The position numbers and the translations under genes were made by a program. From NCBI GenBank assembly GCA_025964775.1, contig JAOPYE010000009.1:1-64000 (forward strand): 64,000 bases of DNA. Direction: 5' to 3'. Positions 43,378 to 52,017 of this stretch are shown one piece after another. Each line of letters begins with the position of its first letter. Position 1 is the stretch's first letter. The notes beneath the pieces were generated by a model, which saw nothing but the letters and a program-made list of their open reading frames with translations, was not told the DNA's origin and did not search any database. The stretch is from Marmoricola sp. (lineage in GTDB: Bacteria > Actinomycetota > Actinomycetes > Propionibacteriales > Nocardioidaceae).

Positions 43378-44418
43378 GTGACCACCTTCGTACGCCGCGT
43401 CCTGGCACTGATCGGTGTCGTCGCGAGCACCTACGCAGTCCGCGTCATCGCCCGGCTCAGACCGCAGCGGTGGCTGACACCCGCGATCAGCCTGCGCCTG
43501 TTCCGGATGTCCTGGGGACCCTCGTTGGCGATCGTCGCGGCTGAGGTGCGCCAGCACCTGCCTGCCAGCGGCTGGTCCACCCGGACCGACCTCCAGTACG
43601 CCGCCGGCGCCGGACGCGACGGTCGTTTCGACCTGGTCCTGCCAGCCGGGCCCGGCCCGCATCCGCTGGTCGTGTGGGTGCACGGCGGTGGCTGGCACTT
43701 CGGTGACAAGTCCGATGCGCTCCCCTACGTCGAGCTGCTCGCCACCCGCGGGTTCGCCGGCGCGGTGCTCAACTACCCGCGCGCACCACGGGCGCGTTAC
43801 CCAGCGGCACCGCGTCAGGTCAACGAAGCGCTGCGCCACCTGACGGCCCATGCCGCCGAGTACGACATCGACCCGGAGCGCATCGTCCTGGCCGGCGAGT
43901 CCGCGGGCGCCCAGATCGCAGCCGAGATCGCGGCGCTGGTCACCAACCCGGCGTACGCGGGCACGACGACGCTGGTCCCGGCACTCGAGCCCCACCAGCT
44001 CCGCGGCGCCCTGCTCTTCTGCGGGATCTTCGACCCCGCCGGACTGGTGGAGTCCGACCGGATCTTCGAGGCAGCGCTGGAGTCGGCGATGTGGTCCCTG
44101 GCGCGATCGCGGACGTGGCTCGAGAGCGAGACCAACCGCCTGATGCGCGTCGTCGACCACCTGACGCCGTCCTACCCGCCGACCTTCCTCGCCGCCGGCA
44201 ACGCGGACCCGCTGACGCGTCGGCAGACTCCCCCGATGGCAGCCCGGCTGCACGAGCTGGGAGTGTCGCTCGACGAGTACTACCCCGGTGACGCGGCGAA
44301 CCCGATCAACCACGAGTTCCAGCAGGCGCTCGACACCGCCGAGGGCCAGGAGGCCTTCGAGCGCGCCGTGGCCTTCCTGGAACGCGTCACCGCCGAGAGA
44401 CCTTCCATTTCTCATTGA
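43378..44418 (+). CDS. Alpha/beta hydrolase, hormone-sensitive-lipase type
   Basis: This 346-residue protein starts at the GTG at 43378 with a hydrophobic segment, TTFVRRVLALIGVVASTYAV, which may anchor it. The HSL signature HGGGWHFG provides the oxyanion hole. GESAGAQIAAEIAAL is the nucleophile elbow with Ser, and LAAGNADPLTRRQTPPMAAR and NPINHEFQ supply acid and histidine. It probably hydrolyses short-chain or lipid esters. It lies between a CAP protein and an F420-type oxidoreductase, without an evident pathway link. Confidence 0.87.
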   Translation: MTTFVRRVLALIGVVASTYAVRVIARLRPQRWLTPAISLRLFRMSWGPSLAIVAAEVRQHLPASGWSTRTDLQYAAGAGRDGRFDLVLPAGPGPHPLVVWVHGGGWHFGDKSDALPYVELLATRGFAGAVLNYPRAPRARYPAAPRQVNEALRHLTAHAAEYDIDPERIVLAGESAGAQIAAEIAALVTNPAYAGTTTLVPALEPHQLRGALLFCGIFDPAGLVESDRIFEAALESAMWSLARSRTWLESETNRLMRVVDHLTPSYPPTFLAAGNADPLTRRQTPPMAARLHELGVSLDEYYPGDAANPINHEFQQALDTAEGQEAFERAVAFLERVTAERPSISH

Positions 44419-44430
44419 GTCCTCTATGAT
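44402..44430 (+). promoter_or_regulatory. Candidate promoter of the LLM oxidoreductase gene
   Basis: TATGAT at 44425-44430 is a good -10 match, 54 bases before the ATG at 44484. The -35 position at 44402-44407 (CTTCCA) is poor at 17-base spacing, so an activator or a leading -10-driven promoter is possible. Confidence 0.35.
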
Positions 44431-44483
44431 TCTGGATCGAGACCCAGCCAGAACCGGCGGCTAGAACCCAGGGAGACGACTTC

Positions 44484-45350
44484 ATGCGCCACGGCATCGT
44501 GCTGTTCACCAGCGACCGCGGGATCACCCCGGCCCAGGCAGCCAAGGCTGCCGAGGACGCGGGCTTCGACACGATCTACGTGCCCGAGCACACCCACATC
44601 CCGGTCAAGCGCGACGCCGCCCACCCCGGCACCGGCGACGAGACCCTTCCTGACGACCGCTACATGCGCACCCTGGACCCGTGGGTCTCGCTCGCGACAG
44701 CGGCTGCGGTGACCTCAACGATCCGGCTGTCCACCGCGGTCGCCCTGCCGGTCGAGTCCGACCCGATCACCCTGGCCAAGACGATCGCCACGCTCGACCA
44801 CCTCTCCGGCGGCCGGGTCACGATCGGAGCCGGGTTCGGCTGGAACACCGACGAGCTCACCGATCACCACGTGCCGGCGGCCAAGCGCCGTACGGTGCTG
44901 CGCGAGTACCTCGAAGCGATGCGCGCCCTCTGGACCCAGGACGAGGCGGCCTACGACGGCGAGTTCGTGAAGTTCGGCGCGTCCTGGGCCTGGCCCAAGC
45001 CGGTTCAGTCGCACGTGCCGGTGATCATCGGCGCGGGTGCCGGTCCGAAGACGTTCGCCTGGATCGCCGCGAACGCCGACGGCTGGATGACCACGCCGAT
45101 CGAGTCCGACGTCCCGGAGAAGGCGGCGGCGCTCAGGCAGGCCTGGGCCGAGGCCGGTCGCTGCGGCGAACCGGAGATCCGCGTCCTGATCGCGATGAAG
45201 CCCTCGCCCGAGGACCTGGCCGCCTGGGCCGGGTGCGGTGTGACCGAGCTGATCTGGGGCTTGCCGGACAAGGACGCCGACGAGGTCGTCGCGTTCATCG
45301 GACGCCACGGCGCGCGCCTGGGCTTGTCGGCTGGGGCGGTGTCGTCTTGA
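44484..45350 (+). CDS. LLM class F420-dependent oxidoreductase
   Basis: This 288-residue TIM-barrel enzyme of the luciferase-like group has GIVLFTSDRGITPAQAAKAA, YVPEHTHIPV and LDHLSGGRVTIGAGFGWNTD. The last is the usual F420- or FMN-contact region. PVIIGAGAGPKTFAWIAANA and GWMTTPIES follow. Mycobacterial relatives use F420 with lipid-like or steroid substrates. Downstream, after a palindromic repeat, are a TetR regulator, a KstD-like flavoprotein and a Ddn-like F420 protein, so it may belong to the same pathway. A ribosome site GGGAGA precedes the ATG. Confidence 0.9.
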   Translation: MRHGIVLFTSDRGITPAQAAKAAEDAGFDTIYVPEHTHIPVKRDAAHPGTGDETLPDDRYMRTLDPWVSLATAAAVTSTIRLSTAVALPVESDPITLAKTIATLDHLSGGRVTIGAGFGWNTDELTDHHVPAAKRRTVLREYLEAMRALWTQDEAAYDGEFVKFGASWAWPKPVQSHVPVIIGAGAGPKTFAWIAANADGWMTTPIESDVPEKAAALRQAWAEAGRCGEPEIRVLIAMKPSPEDLAAWAGCGVTELIWGLPDKDADEVVAFIGRHGARLGLSAGAVSS

Positions 45351-45364
45351 GCGTGGTCAGGCGT

Positions 45365-45434
45365 GGTGCCTGGCAAGGCGGAGGAGGGAGCCGTGGCGGA
45401 GCCACGGCGACTGACGACAACGCGGCCAGGTGCC
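45365..45434. repeat. Palindromic intergenic module related to the MITE core
   Basis: The outer arms GGTGCCTGGC (45365-45374) and GCCAGGTGCC (45425-45434) are imperfect inverted repeats. A central GCCGTGG-CGGAG-CCACGGC stem-loop is perfect over 7 base pairs. The module shares CAAGGC-GAGGAGG and ACGCGGC-AGGTGCC with 36497-36567. It lies between the LLM gene and the TetR gene and could fold as a hairpin in the transcript. Confidence 0.6.
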
Positions 45435-45495
45435 GCGGATGGCTGCGCTCAACTGGCTCCGTCCCAGTCGCCAAGCCCTGTGGCCTGAGCTGACC

Positions 45496-46125
45496 GTGCC
45501 CGCCCTCAGCGCCAAGGGAACGCGTCTGAACAGGCGCGGACTCGAGACCCGCAACGAGCTGCTCCAGGTCACCCTGCGATGCCTGGCCGACGGCGGACCT
45601 GAGGCCGTCAGCGCCAGCCTGATCGCGCGTAAGGCTGGAGTGACCTGGGGCACCGTGCAGCACCAATTCGGCGACGTCGACGGGCTCTGGGCCGCCTTCC
45701 TCGGGTACGTGCTCGGCGACGGCTCGGCCACGGCCCTGCCGGTTCCTGCGACGACGGACGTGGGCGAACGCATCGAAGCGGTCGTCGGACTGCTGTGGTC
45801 GGCGATGGACCTGCCGGCGTTCCGGGCGATCCACCAGCTCCGGCTCGCGCTCCCCCGCGATCGCGACGAGCTCGAAGCCGCGTACCCGCTCACGGCAGCG
45901 GCCATCGGCCGCTGGGACGCAGCCTGGACCGCCACGATGGAGCACGCGTTCGCCGGTCTCGATCTCGACCCGGTCCGGCTGACCCGGGTGCGCAGCATGC
46001 TGCCGGGAGCGATGCGCGGCCTGTACAACGAGCAGTACCTCAGCCCCTACACCGACTCCGACGAGGCCCGCCGTGGCCTGGTCGACGCGATCACCGCCTA
46101 CTTTCTCGAAAGGCGCCCTGCATGA
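45496..46125 (+). CDS. TetR-family regulator
   Basis: I prefer the GTG at 45496 (209 residues); an in-frame ATG at 45439 lies at the edge of the repeat module and is less likely. The DNA-binding helices are LLQVTLRCLADGGPEAVSAS, LIARKAGVTWGTVQHQFGDV and DGLWAAFLGYVLG. The ligand-binding C-terminal domain has an unusual FRAIHQLRLALPRDRDELE segment. Its stop overlaps the start of the flavoprotein gene by 4 bases (ATGA), so it is probably cotranscribed and autoregulated. The effector is unknown; a lipid or steroid is a guess from the neighbours. Confidence 0.85.
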   Translation: MPALSAKGTRLNRRGLETRNELLQVTLRCLADGGPEAVSASLIARKAGVTWGTVQHQFGDVDGLWAAFLGYVLGDGSATALPVPATTDVGERIEAVVGLLWSAMDLPAFRAIHQLRLALPRDRDELEAAYPLTAAAIGRWDAAWTATMEHAFAGLDLDPVRLTRVRSMLPGAMRGLYNEQYLSPYTDSDEARRGLVDAITAYFLERRPA

Positions 46126-47627
46126 CTGACTCCTACGACGTCGTCGTCGTCGGTTCCGGCGGCGGCGCCCTGACCGCGGCCTACCTGGCCCAGAAGCACG
46201 GGCTGCGCACGGTCGTGCTGGAGAAGACCCGGTACGTCGGCGGGACCTCGGCGTACTCCGGCGGCGCCTGCTGGCTGCCCGGCTCGGAGGTCCAGCAGCG
46301 CGCGAGCATCGCCGACTCCACCGCATCGGCGCGGACCTACCTCGACGCGATCCTGGAGAACCCGGATGCCGCCAAGATCGAAGCCTTCCTGGCCGAGGCG
46401 CCGCGACTGGTCGCCGAGCTCGAGGCAGACGACGCCTTCACCTTCGAGTGGCTGCCGTTCCCGGAGTACTACGACGCTCCGGGCCGGGTGAGCTCGGGCC
46501 GCTCGATCCAGCCGACCAACATCAAGCGCGCCGACCTGCCGGCCGACGTCGCCGCGCTGGTCCGCCCGCCGGTCGAGCTCGACCGCGCCGGCCTGCCAGG
46601 TCGCAACACGCTCTCGGGCGGCCAGTCGCTGATCGCCCGGTTGCTGCTCGCCTTCACCCGCGACGGCGGTACGGTTCTGACCGGGCACAGCGTCGAGGAA
46701 CTGGTCACCGACGAGGGTCGGGTCACCGGCGTCGTTGCCCACGTCGAGGCGGGCGAGACCACCATCTACGGCACCCGGGGCGTGGTCATCGCCTCAGGCG
46801 GCTTCGAGCACAACCCCGAGTGGCGCACCCGGTACGGCGTACCGGGCGACGCGACCTGGTCGATGGCCCCCGAGGGGACCAACATGGGCGAGCCGATCGC
46901 CGCAGCCGTGGCCGTCGGCGCCGCCACCGACCTCCTCGATCAGGGCTGGTTCTGCCCCGGGCTGGAGCACCCGGACGGTCATGGTTCCTTCACCCTCGGG
47001 TTCCGCAGCGGTGTGATCGTGAACGCCTCCGGGCAGCGCTACGCCAACGAGTGCCTGCCCTACGACCGGTTCGGCCGCGAGATGGCGAAGTCGGCCGACC
47101 GGATCCCCTCGTGGTTCGTCTTCGACTCCCGCGAGGGCGGCCGACTGCCCGCCATCGCCATGCCCGAAGGCGATCCCGAAGCCCATCTGGCCGCCGGCAC
47201 CTGGGTCCGGGCCGACAGCCTCGCCGAGCTGGCTGCCACGCTATCCCTGCCCCGGCTCGAGGAGACCGTGGAACGGTTCAACGGGTTCTGCGAGACCGGG
47301 CTCGATGAGGACTTCGGCCGGGGCACCGACGAGTACGACACCTTCTTCGCGGGCGGGGACGGCCCGAACAAGGCGCTGGTCGGCGTCACCCACGCGCCGT
47401 TCTTCGCAGCGCGCTTCGTGCTCTCGGACCTCGGTACCAAGGGCGGGCTGGTCACCGACGTCGCCGGGCGGGTCCAGCGGACCGGCGGTGGGTCGATCGA
47501 CGGCCTGTACGCGACCAGCAACGCCGCGGCTTCGGTCGTCGGTGCCATCTATCCGGGTCCGGGCGCACCGCTCGGCACCGCGATGGTCTTCGGTTCCCTG
47601 GCGGTTCAGGACATGCTGTCGGAGTGA
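46122..47627 (+). CDS. KstD-like FAD-dependent dehydrogenase
   Basis: This 501-residue flavoprotein of the 3-ketosteroid-delta1-dehydrogenase / fumarate reductase group begins YDVVVVGSGGGALTAAYLAQ for FAD. GGTSAYSGGACWLPG follows, and near the end comes AAASVVGAIYPGPGAPLGTA, in which the Tyr and Gly match catalytic positions of KstD. The N-terminal Tyr (EYYDAPGR region) is also plausible. A steroid or similar cyclic ketone is the family-based substrate guess, not proven. It overlaps tetR at the start and the Ddn-like gene at the end (GTGA), giving a compact three-gene row. Confidence 0.87.
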   Translation: MTDSYDVVVVGSGGGALTAAYLAQKHGLRTVVLEKTRYVGGTSAYSGGACWLPGSEVQQRASIADSTASARTYLDAILENPDAAKIEAFLAEAPRLVAELEADDAFTFEWLPFPEYYDAPGRVSSGRSIQPTNIKRADLPADVAALVRPPVELDRAGLPGRNTLSGGQSLIARLLLAFTRDGGTVLTGHSVEELVTDEGRVTGVVAHVEAGETTIYGTRGVVIASGGFEHNPEWRTRYGVPGDATWSMAPEGTNMGEPIAAAVAVGAATDLLDQGWFCPGLEHPDGHGSFTLGFRSGVIVNASGQRYANECLPYDRFGREMAKSADRIPSWFVFDSREGGRLPAIAMPEGDPEAHLAAGTWVRADSLAELAATLSLPRLEETVERFNGFCETGLDEDFGRGTDEYDTFFAGGDGPNKALVGVTHAPFFAARFVLSDLGTKGGLVTDVAGRVQRTGGGSIDGLYATSNAAASVVGAIYPGPGAPLGTAMVFGSLAVQDMLSE

Positions 47628-48058
47628 AACTGAGTACCCAGGCCTTCATCACCGTCCTCAAGGTCCACCAGGGCCTCTACGAGCACAGCCGGGGACTGAT
47701 CGGGCACCGGCTGCTGCTGATGCCGACGCTGCTGCTGCGCACCACCGGCCGCAAGTCGGGGCTGACCCGCACCAACGCGCTCGTCTACGGACGCGACGGG
47801 GAGTCGTACCTCGTCTGCGGCTCCAACGGCGGCCACGACCTGCCGCCCGCATGGGCGCTGAACATGGAGGCCGATCCCGACGTCGAGCTCCAGGTCGGCG
47901 TACGGCGGATGGCAGCCACCGCGAGGGTCCTGCGGCCCGGAGACGCCGACTACGACCGGCTGTTCGCGATCTGCAACAAGGCCAACCGCGGGCAGTTCGC
48001 GGCGTACCAGAAGAAGACCGGGCGCCCGTTGCCGGTCTTCGCGATGACCCCGCGCTAG
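47624..48058 (+). CDS. Deazaflavin-dependent nitroreductase (Ddn-like)
   Basis: This 144-residue split beta-barrel protein of the F420-binding DUF385 family has LMPTLLLRTTGRKSGLTRTN, YVLVCGSNGG-like (SYLVCGSNGGHDLPPAWALN) and VELQVGVRRMAATARVLRPG segments. The final AYQKKTGRPLPVFAMTPR is typical of the family. The start GTG at 47624 overlaps the stop of the KstD-like gene. Mycobacterial Ddn reduces quinones and activates nitroimidazoles with F420H2; the true substrate here is unknown. It ends before an inverted repeat that separates it from a minus-strand gene. Confidence 0.87.
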   Translation: MKLSTQAFITVLKVHQGLYEHSRGLIGHRLLLMPTLLLRTTGRKSGLTRTNALVYGRDGESYLVCGSNGGHDLPPAWALNMEADPDVELQVGVRRMAATARVLRPGDADYDRLFAICNKANRGQFAAYQKKTGRPLPVFAMTPR

Positions 48059-48064
48059 CTCGGG

Positions 48065-48120
48065 CTTTGAAACACCTCGGTCGGCAGCCGGACGTTTCCA
48101 CGACCGAGGCGTTGCAACCA
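48065..48120. terminator. Inverted repeat between convergent genes, possible bidirectional terminator
   Basis: CCTCGGTCG (48075-48083) and CGACCGAGG (48101-48109) form a perfect 9-base inverted repeat, extendable with one mismatch to AACACCTCGGTCG / CGACCGAGGCGTT. The loop is 17 bases. It lies just after the Ddn-like gene and ahead of the convergent small gene, a natural place for a terminator. There is no U-run on either strand. Confidence 0.45.
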
Positions 48121-48160
48121 CCGGGGTGCGGTCCGCTGCCGATCGCACCACGGGCAAGCG

Positions 48161-48508
48161 TCAGTCGGATTCGTTGCTGACGCGCTCGTCGCCGCTGTCG
48201 AAGTAGGTGTCGAGGTAGTCATCCGGATCCAGGTCGCTGTCGCGCATGAGCGAGAAGATCTCGGCGCCGTCCTCCGGGGTGTCGAACAGGTGGAAGCACT
48301 GGGCCAGCCCCAGGTAGGTCACCGGCACCTCCTCGATCGACGCGGCATACGCGATCGCCTCCTCCTCGGCCCGCTCGATCGCCTCGTCGGCGCTGACGGC
48401 CTGCCAGAGCGTGATCCGCTCCTCGTAGGTCGTCTCGTCCTCGGCGTCGCCCTCGGACCCGAAGACGCACCGCACCGTGTACCAGCCCAGAGGTTCCAGA
48501 TCACTCAT
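48161..48508 (-). CDS. Small acidic protein of unknown function
   Basis: The ATG at 48508 gives a 115-residue, strongly acidic cytosolic protein with the opening MSDLEPLGWYTVRCVFGSEG. ITLWQAVSADEAIERAEEEA and FHLFDTPEDGAEIFSLMRDS follow, and the tail is Asp-rich (DLDPDDYLDTYFDSGDERVS). No signal or membrane segment is seen. The upstream in-frame extension is not coding in character and belongs to arfB and glnE. It probably has a ferredoxin-like fold, but I recognise no family. It lies 26 bases after arfB on the same strand. Confidence 0.75.
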   Translation of the reverse strand: MSDLEPLGWYTVRCVFGSEGDAEDETTYEERITLWQAVSADEAIERAEEEAIAYAASIEEVPVTYLGLAQCFHLFDTPEDGAEIFSLMRDSDLDPDDYLDTYFDSGDERVSNESD

Positions 48509-48534
48509 GGAGACATGTTCCCATCCCGACCCGC

Positions 48535-48990
48535 TCACTCGTCGGTGACGCGGCCCCGCAGGCTCTTGGTCTGGCCGCGCTGCTTCTTCTCCTCCACCCG
48601 GCGCCGCTGCGAGGCGCGACTCGGTTTCGTCGCACGCCGCGGCGGTGGAGGTGGAGCGACCGCTTCGCGCAGGATCGCGACGAGCCGTTCCCGGGCGGCG
48701 GCACGATTGCGCAGCTGGGAGCGGTGTTCGGACGCCGTCACGGAGATCGGGCCGGGCGCGATCGCAGCGAGGATCCGGCGTTGCTGCGGCTCGGTGAAGG
48801 CCGTCGAGGTGCTCGGGTCGAAGAGCAGCTCGACCCGCGTGTCGCTGGTGTTCACCGATTGACCACCCGGTCCGGGCGATCGCGAGAAGCGCTCGGTGAA
48901 CTCGCCGGCCGGGATCGTCGTACCGCCGGGCAGGCCGGGTCCCGCTGGCACCTCCAGGTCGCGCCCGGGCTCGTTCGACACGAACGCCAT
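48535..48990 (-). CDS. arfB: Alternative ribosome-rescue factor ArfB
   Basis: This 151-residue peptidyl-tRNA hydrolase frees stalled ribosomes without a stop codon. The GGQ loop is in RSPGPGGQSVNTSDTRVELL, and the domain continues with ITVTASEHRSQLRNRAAARE-like text (PISVTASEHRSQLRNRAAAR). The C-terminal Lys/Arg-rich tail (RATKPSRASQRRRVEEKKQR) enters the mRNA channel in the family. It is clearly shorter than RF1 or RF2 and lacks their recognition domain. It sits 21 bases after glnE. Confidence 0.94.
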   Translation of the reverse strand: MAFVSNEPGRDLEVPAGPGLPGGTTIPAGEFTERFSRSPGPGGQSVNTSDTRVELLFDPSTSTAFTEPQQRRILAAIAPGPISVTASEHRSQLRNRAAARERLVAILREAVAPPPPPRRATKPSRASQRRRVEEKKQRGQTKSLRGRVTDE

Positions 48991-49011
48991 CGTAGGTCCG
49001 AACCAGCCGAC

Positions 49012-52002
49012 TCAGCTCCCCCAGAACACCCGATCGACGACGCCGAGTGCCAGCCGGGTCGTGCGCTGGTAGTCGTTGACCATCGCCGTGGTCTGTCCCG
49101 GCCCGTACCCGAGCACCTGCGCCACAGCGGCGCGCTCGCGCGGGTCGGTCGGGAGCTGGTCGGCCGCGCGTCCGCGGACCAGGACGGTGGCGTTGCGCGC
49201 CCTGCTGGCGAGCAACCACGCCGCGCGCAGGATCCCGGCATCCTCTGCCGTCAGCAGCTCGTGGGCGACGGCAGCATCCAGGGCATCCAGCGTCTTGGTC
49301 GTCTGGAGCTCGGGTACGCCGCCGGCGTACTGCAGCTGCAGGACCTGGACGGTCCACTCGACGTCCGCCAGGCCACCACGCCCGAGCTTGAAATGGGTCG
49401 CGGGGTCCGCACCGCGGGGCAGCCGCTCGTCCTCGACACGCGCCTTGATGCGGCGGATCTCGAGAAGGTCGTCGGCGCTGAGTCCGGTGGCCGGGAAGCG
49501 CAAGGGATCGATCAGTGCCCGGAAGCGCGCCTGCAGGTCCTTGTCTCCCGCGACGGGTTCGGCACGGAGCAGCGCCTGGGCCTCCCAGACTGCCGACCAT
49601 TTCGCGTAGTAGGCGGCGTACGCATCGAGGGTGCGCACGAGCGCCCCCTGCTTGCCCTCGGGCCGCAGGTCGGCATCGACCTCCAGGGCGGGATCGGTAC
49701 CTGGGGTGGCGAGCAACCGGCGCAGTTCGTTGGCCACGGCCTGCGCCATGTTCGACGCGAGCTCCGGATCGGCTCCGGGAAGGGGGTCGTGCACGAACAT
49801 GACGTCGGCGTCGCTGCCGTAGCCCATCTCGTAGCCGCCGTACCGACCCATCGCGATGATCGCCATCCGTGACCCGAACTCGATGCCGCGGTCGGCCTGG
49901 ACGGCTCCGATCGAGACCGCAAGGGCGGATTCGAGGGTGGCATCCGTCAGGTCGCTGAGCGCGTAGCCCACCGCGGCGACCCCGAACGGGACGCACAGAT
50001 CGGCGGCACTGATCCGCAGGAGCTCGCGACGGCGGATCGCCCGGATGCTGCGGACCGCCTCGATCGCGTCGCCGCGTCGCGAGGCGTTCGCGAGCATCTC
50101 GGTCTGGACCGTCTCGCGGGAGAGCGGTTTCAGGTCGCTGCCGGCGCTGAGGATCTTGACGCCCTCGGGCTCGCGTTCGAGCAGGTCGGTCGCGAAGCGG
50201 CTCGTCGCCAGCACCTGGGCAAGCCGCTGGGCGGTCTCGCCCTCGTCGCGCAGCAGCGTGAGGTACCACGGGGTGGAGCCGAGCGCGTCGGAGATCCGGC
50301 GGAAACCGAACAGGCCCGCATCGGGATCGGGGGCGTCCGCGAACCACTCGAGCAGGGCCGGCAGCAGTGCCCGCTGGATCGCCGCGGTCCGCGACACCCC
50401 GCTGGTCAGCGCCTCGAGGTGACGCAGCGCGGCCACCGGGTCGACGTACCCGAGCGCGGCCAGACGCTCGCGCGCCGCGTCGGGGGTCAACCGGGCGCCG
50501 TCGCCGGGGATCCGCGCGACCGCGGCCAGCAGGGGCCGGAAGAAGAGTTTCTCGTGCAGCCGGCGTGCCTCGCGCCGGTGGTGGCGCCACTCCTTGTCGA
50601 GCTCCTCGACGGGATTGCGCAGGTGGCCCAGCGACCGGCCGAGGCGGCGCAACGACGCCTCCTCCTCCGGCACCACGTGGGTACGGCGGAGCTGGTAGAG
50701 CTGGATGCGGTGCTCGAAGGTACGCAGGAACGAATACGCCTCGTGCATCGAACGGCCGTCCTCGCGCCCGATGTAGCCGAACGCCGTCAACTTCGACAGC
50801 GCACTCAGCGTCGTCGGCGGACGCACGTTCGGATCGGTCCGCCCGTGCACCAGCTGGAGGAGCTGGACCGCGAACTCGACGTCACGCAGACCACCCGAAC
50901 CGAGCTTGAGCTGGCGCTTGGCCTCGTTCGCCGGGATGTGCTCCAGCACCCGGCGGCGCATCGACTGCACGTCCTCGACGAAGCCCTCACGCGATGCGGC
51001 TCCCCAGACCATCGGCCCGATCGTTTCGACGTACGCGCGGCCCAGAGCGAGGTCACCGGCAACGGCACGGGCCTTGAGCAGCGCCTGGAACTCCCAGGTC
51101 TTGGCCCACCGCTCGTAGTACCCGCGATGGCTGGCCAGGGTCCGGACCAGCGGGCCGGACTTGCCCTCGGGCCGCAGGTTCGCGTCCACCGGCCAGATCG
51201 TGCCCTCGCCGGTGTGGTCGCCGCAGACCTGGATCAGGGTGGACGCGAGCTGGGTCGCCACCCGCAGCGCGTCGGTCTCGTCGGCCTCGTCGACCGGCTC
51301 GGCCACGAAGATCACGTCGACGTCGCTGACGTAGTTCAGCTCGTGACCGCCGCACTTGCCCATCGCGATGACCGCCAGCCGACACGTCGCGGCATCGGGC
51401 CCGACCTTGGCCCGGGCAACCGCGAGGGCAGCGTCCAGAGTCCCGGCGGCGAGGTCGGACAGCTCGGCGGCGATGTCGTCCATCGCCACGTGATGGGCAA
51501 GATCCCGGCTGGCCAGGCGCAGCAGCACCCGGCGGTACTCGACCCGAAGCGCATCGACCGCGGCGGCATGCGCCAGGGTCGCGACGGGCTCGGGCGCCGA
51601 AGCATCCGCTCCGACCGCTTCGAGCAGCCCGGTCCGCACCACGTACGCCGGGGGCCTGGTGGATCCCAGCGTCGGGTCGGTCAGCTCACGCCAGTGCCCC
51701 GGGTGCCGCACCAGGTGATCACCAAGGGCGGCGCTCATGCCCATCACCGAGAGCAACCGCATGGCCGTGCCCTCGTCGTCCTCCAGCGCCGCCATCAGCG
51801 CGTCCGGGTCCGAAGCGCTGCCGTGCAGGCGGGTCAGGGTCTCCAGGGCCAGGTCCGGGTCGGCCGAACGGCCGAGGATGGCCACCACCGGCGACGCCGG
51901 CGGCCCGAGGTCGTTGAGTCGCGCAGCAGCGACCGCGGTGTCCTGGAACCCGAGTCGGGCCAGGTTGCCCGCAGACAGGTAGTGAGAGACCTGACGAGGC
52001 AC
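49012..52002 (-). CDS. glnE: Glutamine synthetase adenylyltransferase/deadenylylase GlnE
   Basis: GlnE adds AMP to, and removes it from, the adenylylation tyrosine of GlnA1. The 996-residue protein has two nucleotidyltransferase halves. The first has CGGHELNYVSDVDVIFVAEP, the second GGYEMGYGSDADVMFVHDP, each with the SDxD metal motif. Each is followed by a helical segment with the YERWAKTWEFQALLKARAVA or YYAKWSAVWEAQALLRAEPV repeat. It is followed by arfB and preceded by glnA2 with 15 bases between, so the three probably share a transcript. The likely substrate GlnA1 is encoded at 19383. Confidence 0.96.
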   Translation of the reverse strand: MPRQVSHYLSAGNLARLGFQDTAVAAARLNDLGPPASPVVAILGRSADPDLALETLTRLHGSASDPDALMAALEDDEGTAMRLLSVMGMSAALGDHLVRHPGHWRELTDPTLGSTRPPAYVVRTGLLEAVGADASAPEPVATLAHAAAVDALRVEYRRVLLRLASRDLAHHVAMDDIAAELSDLAAGTLDAALAVARAKVGPDAATCRLAVIAMGKCGGHELNYVSDVDVIFVAEPVDEADETDALRVATQLASTLIQVCGDHTGEGTIWPVDANLRPEGKSGPLVRTLASHRGYYERWAKTWEFQALLKARAVAGDLALGRAYVETIGPMVWGAASREGFVEDVQSMRRRVLEHIPANEAKRQLKLGSGGLRDVEFAVQLLQLVHGRTDPNVRPPTTLSALSKLTAFGYIGREDGRSMHEAYSFLRTFEHRIQLYQLRRTHVVPEEEASLRRLGRSLGHLRNPVEELDKEWRHHRREARRLHEKLFFRPLLAAVARIPGDGARLTPDAARERLAALGYVDPVAALRHLEALTSGVSRTAAIQRALLPALLEWFADAPDPDAGLFGFRRISDALGSTPWYLTLLRDEGETAQRLAQVLATSRFATDLLEREPEGVKILSAGSDLKPLSRETVQTEMLANASRRGDAIEAVRSIRAIRRRELLRISAADLCVPFGVAAVGYALSDLTDATLESALAVSIGAVQADRGIEFGSRMAIIAMGRYGGYEMGYGSDADVMFVHDPLPGADPELASNMAQAVANELRRLLATPGTDPALEVDADLRPEGKQGALVRTLDAYAAYYAKWSAVWEAQALLRAEPVAGDKDLQARFRALIDPLRFPATGLSADDLLEIRRIKARVEDERLPRGADPATHFKLGRGGLADVEWTVQVLQLQYAGGVPELQTTKTLDALDAAVAHELLTAEDAGILRAAWLLASRARNATVLVRGRAADQLPTDPRERAAVAQVLGYGPGQTTAMVNDYQRTTRLALGVVDRVFWGS

Positions 52003-52017
52003 GGGGGTCCTGGCCTC

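Noticed and set aside
48161-50590. 809-codon minus-strand frame ending in the small acidic gene
   Set aside because: Only the last 115 codons look like a protein; the rest overlaps arfB and glnE out of frame.
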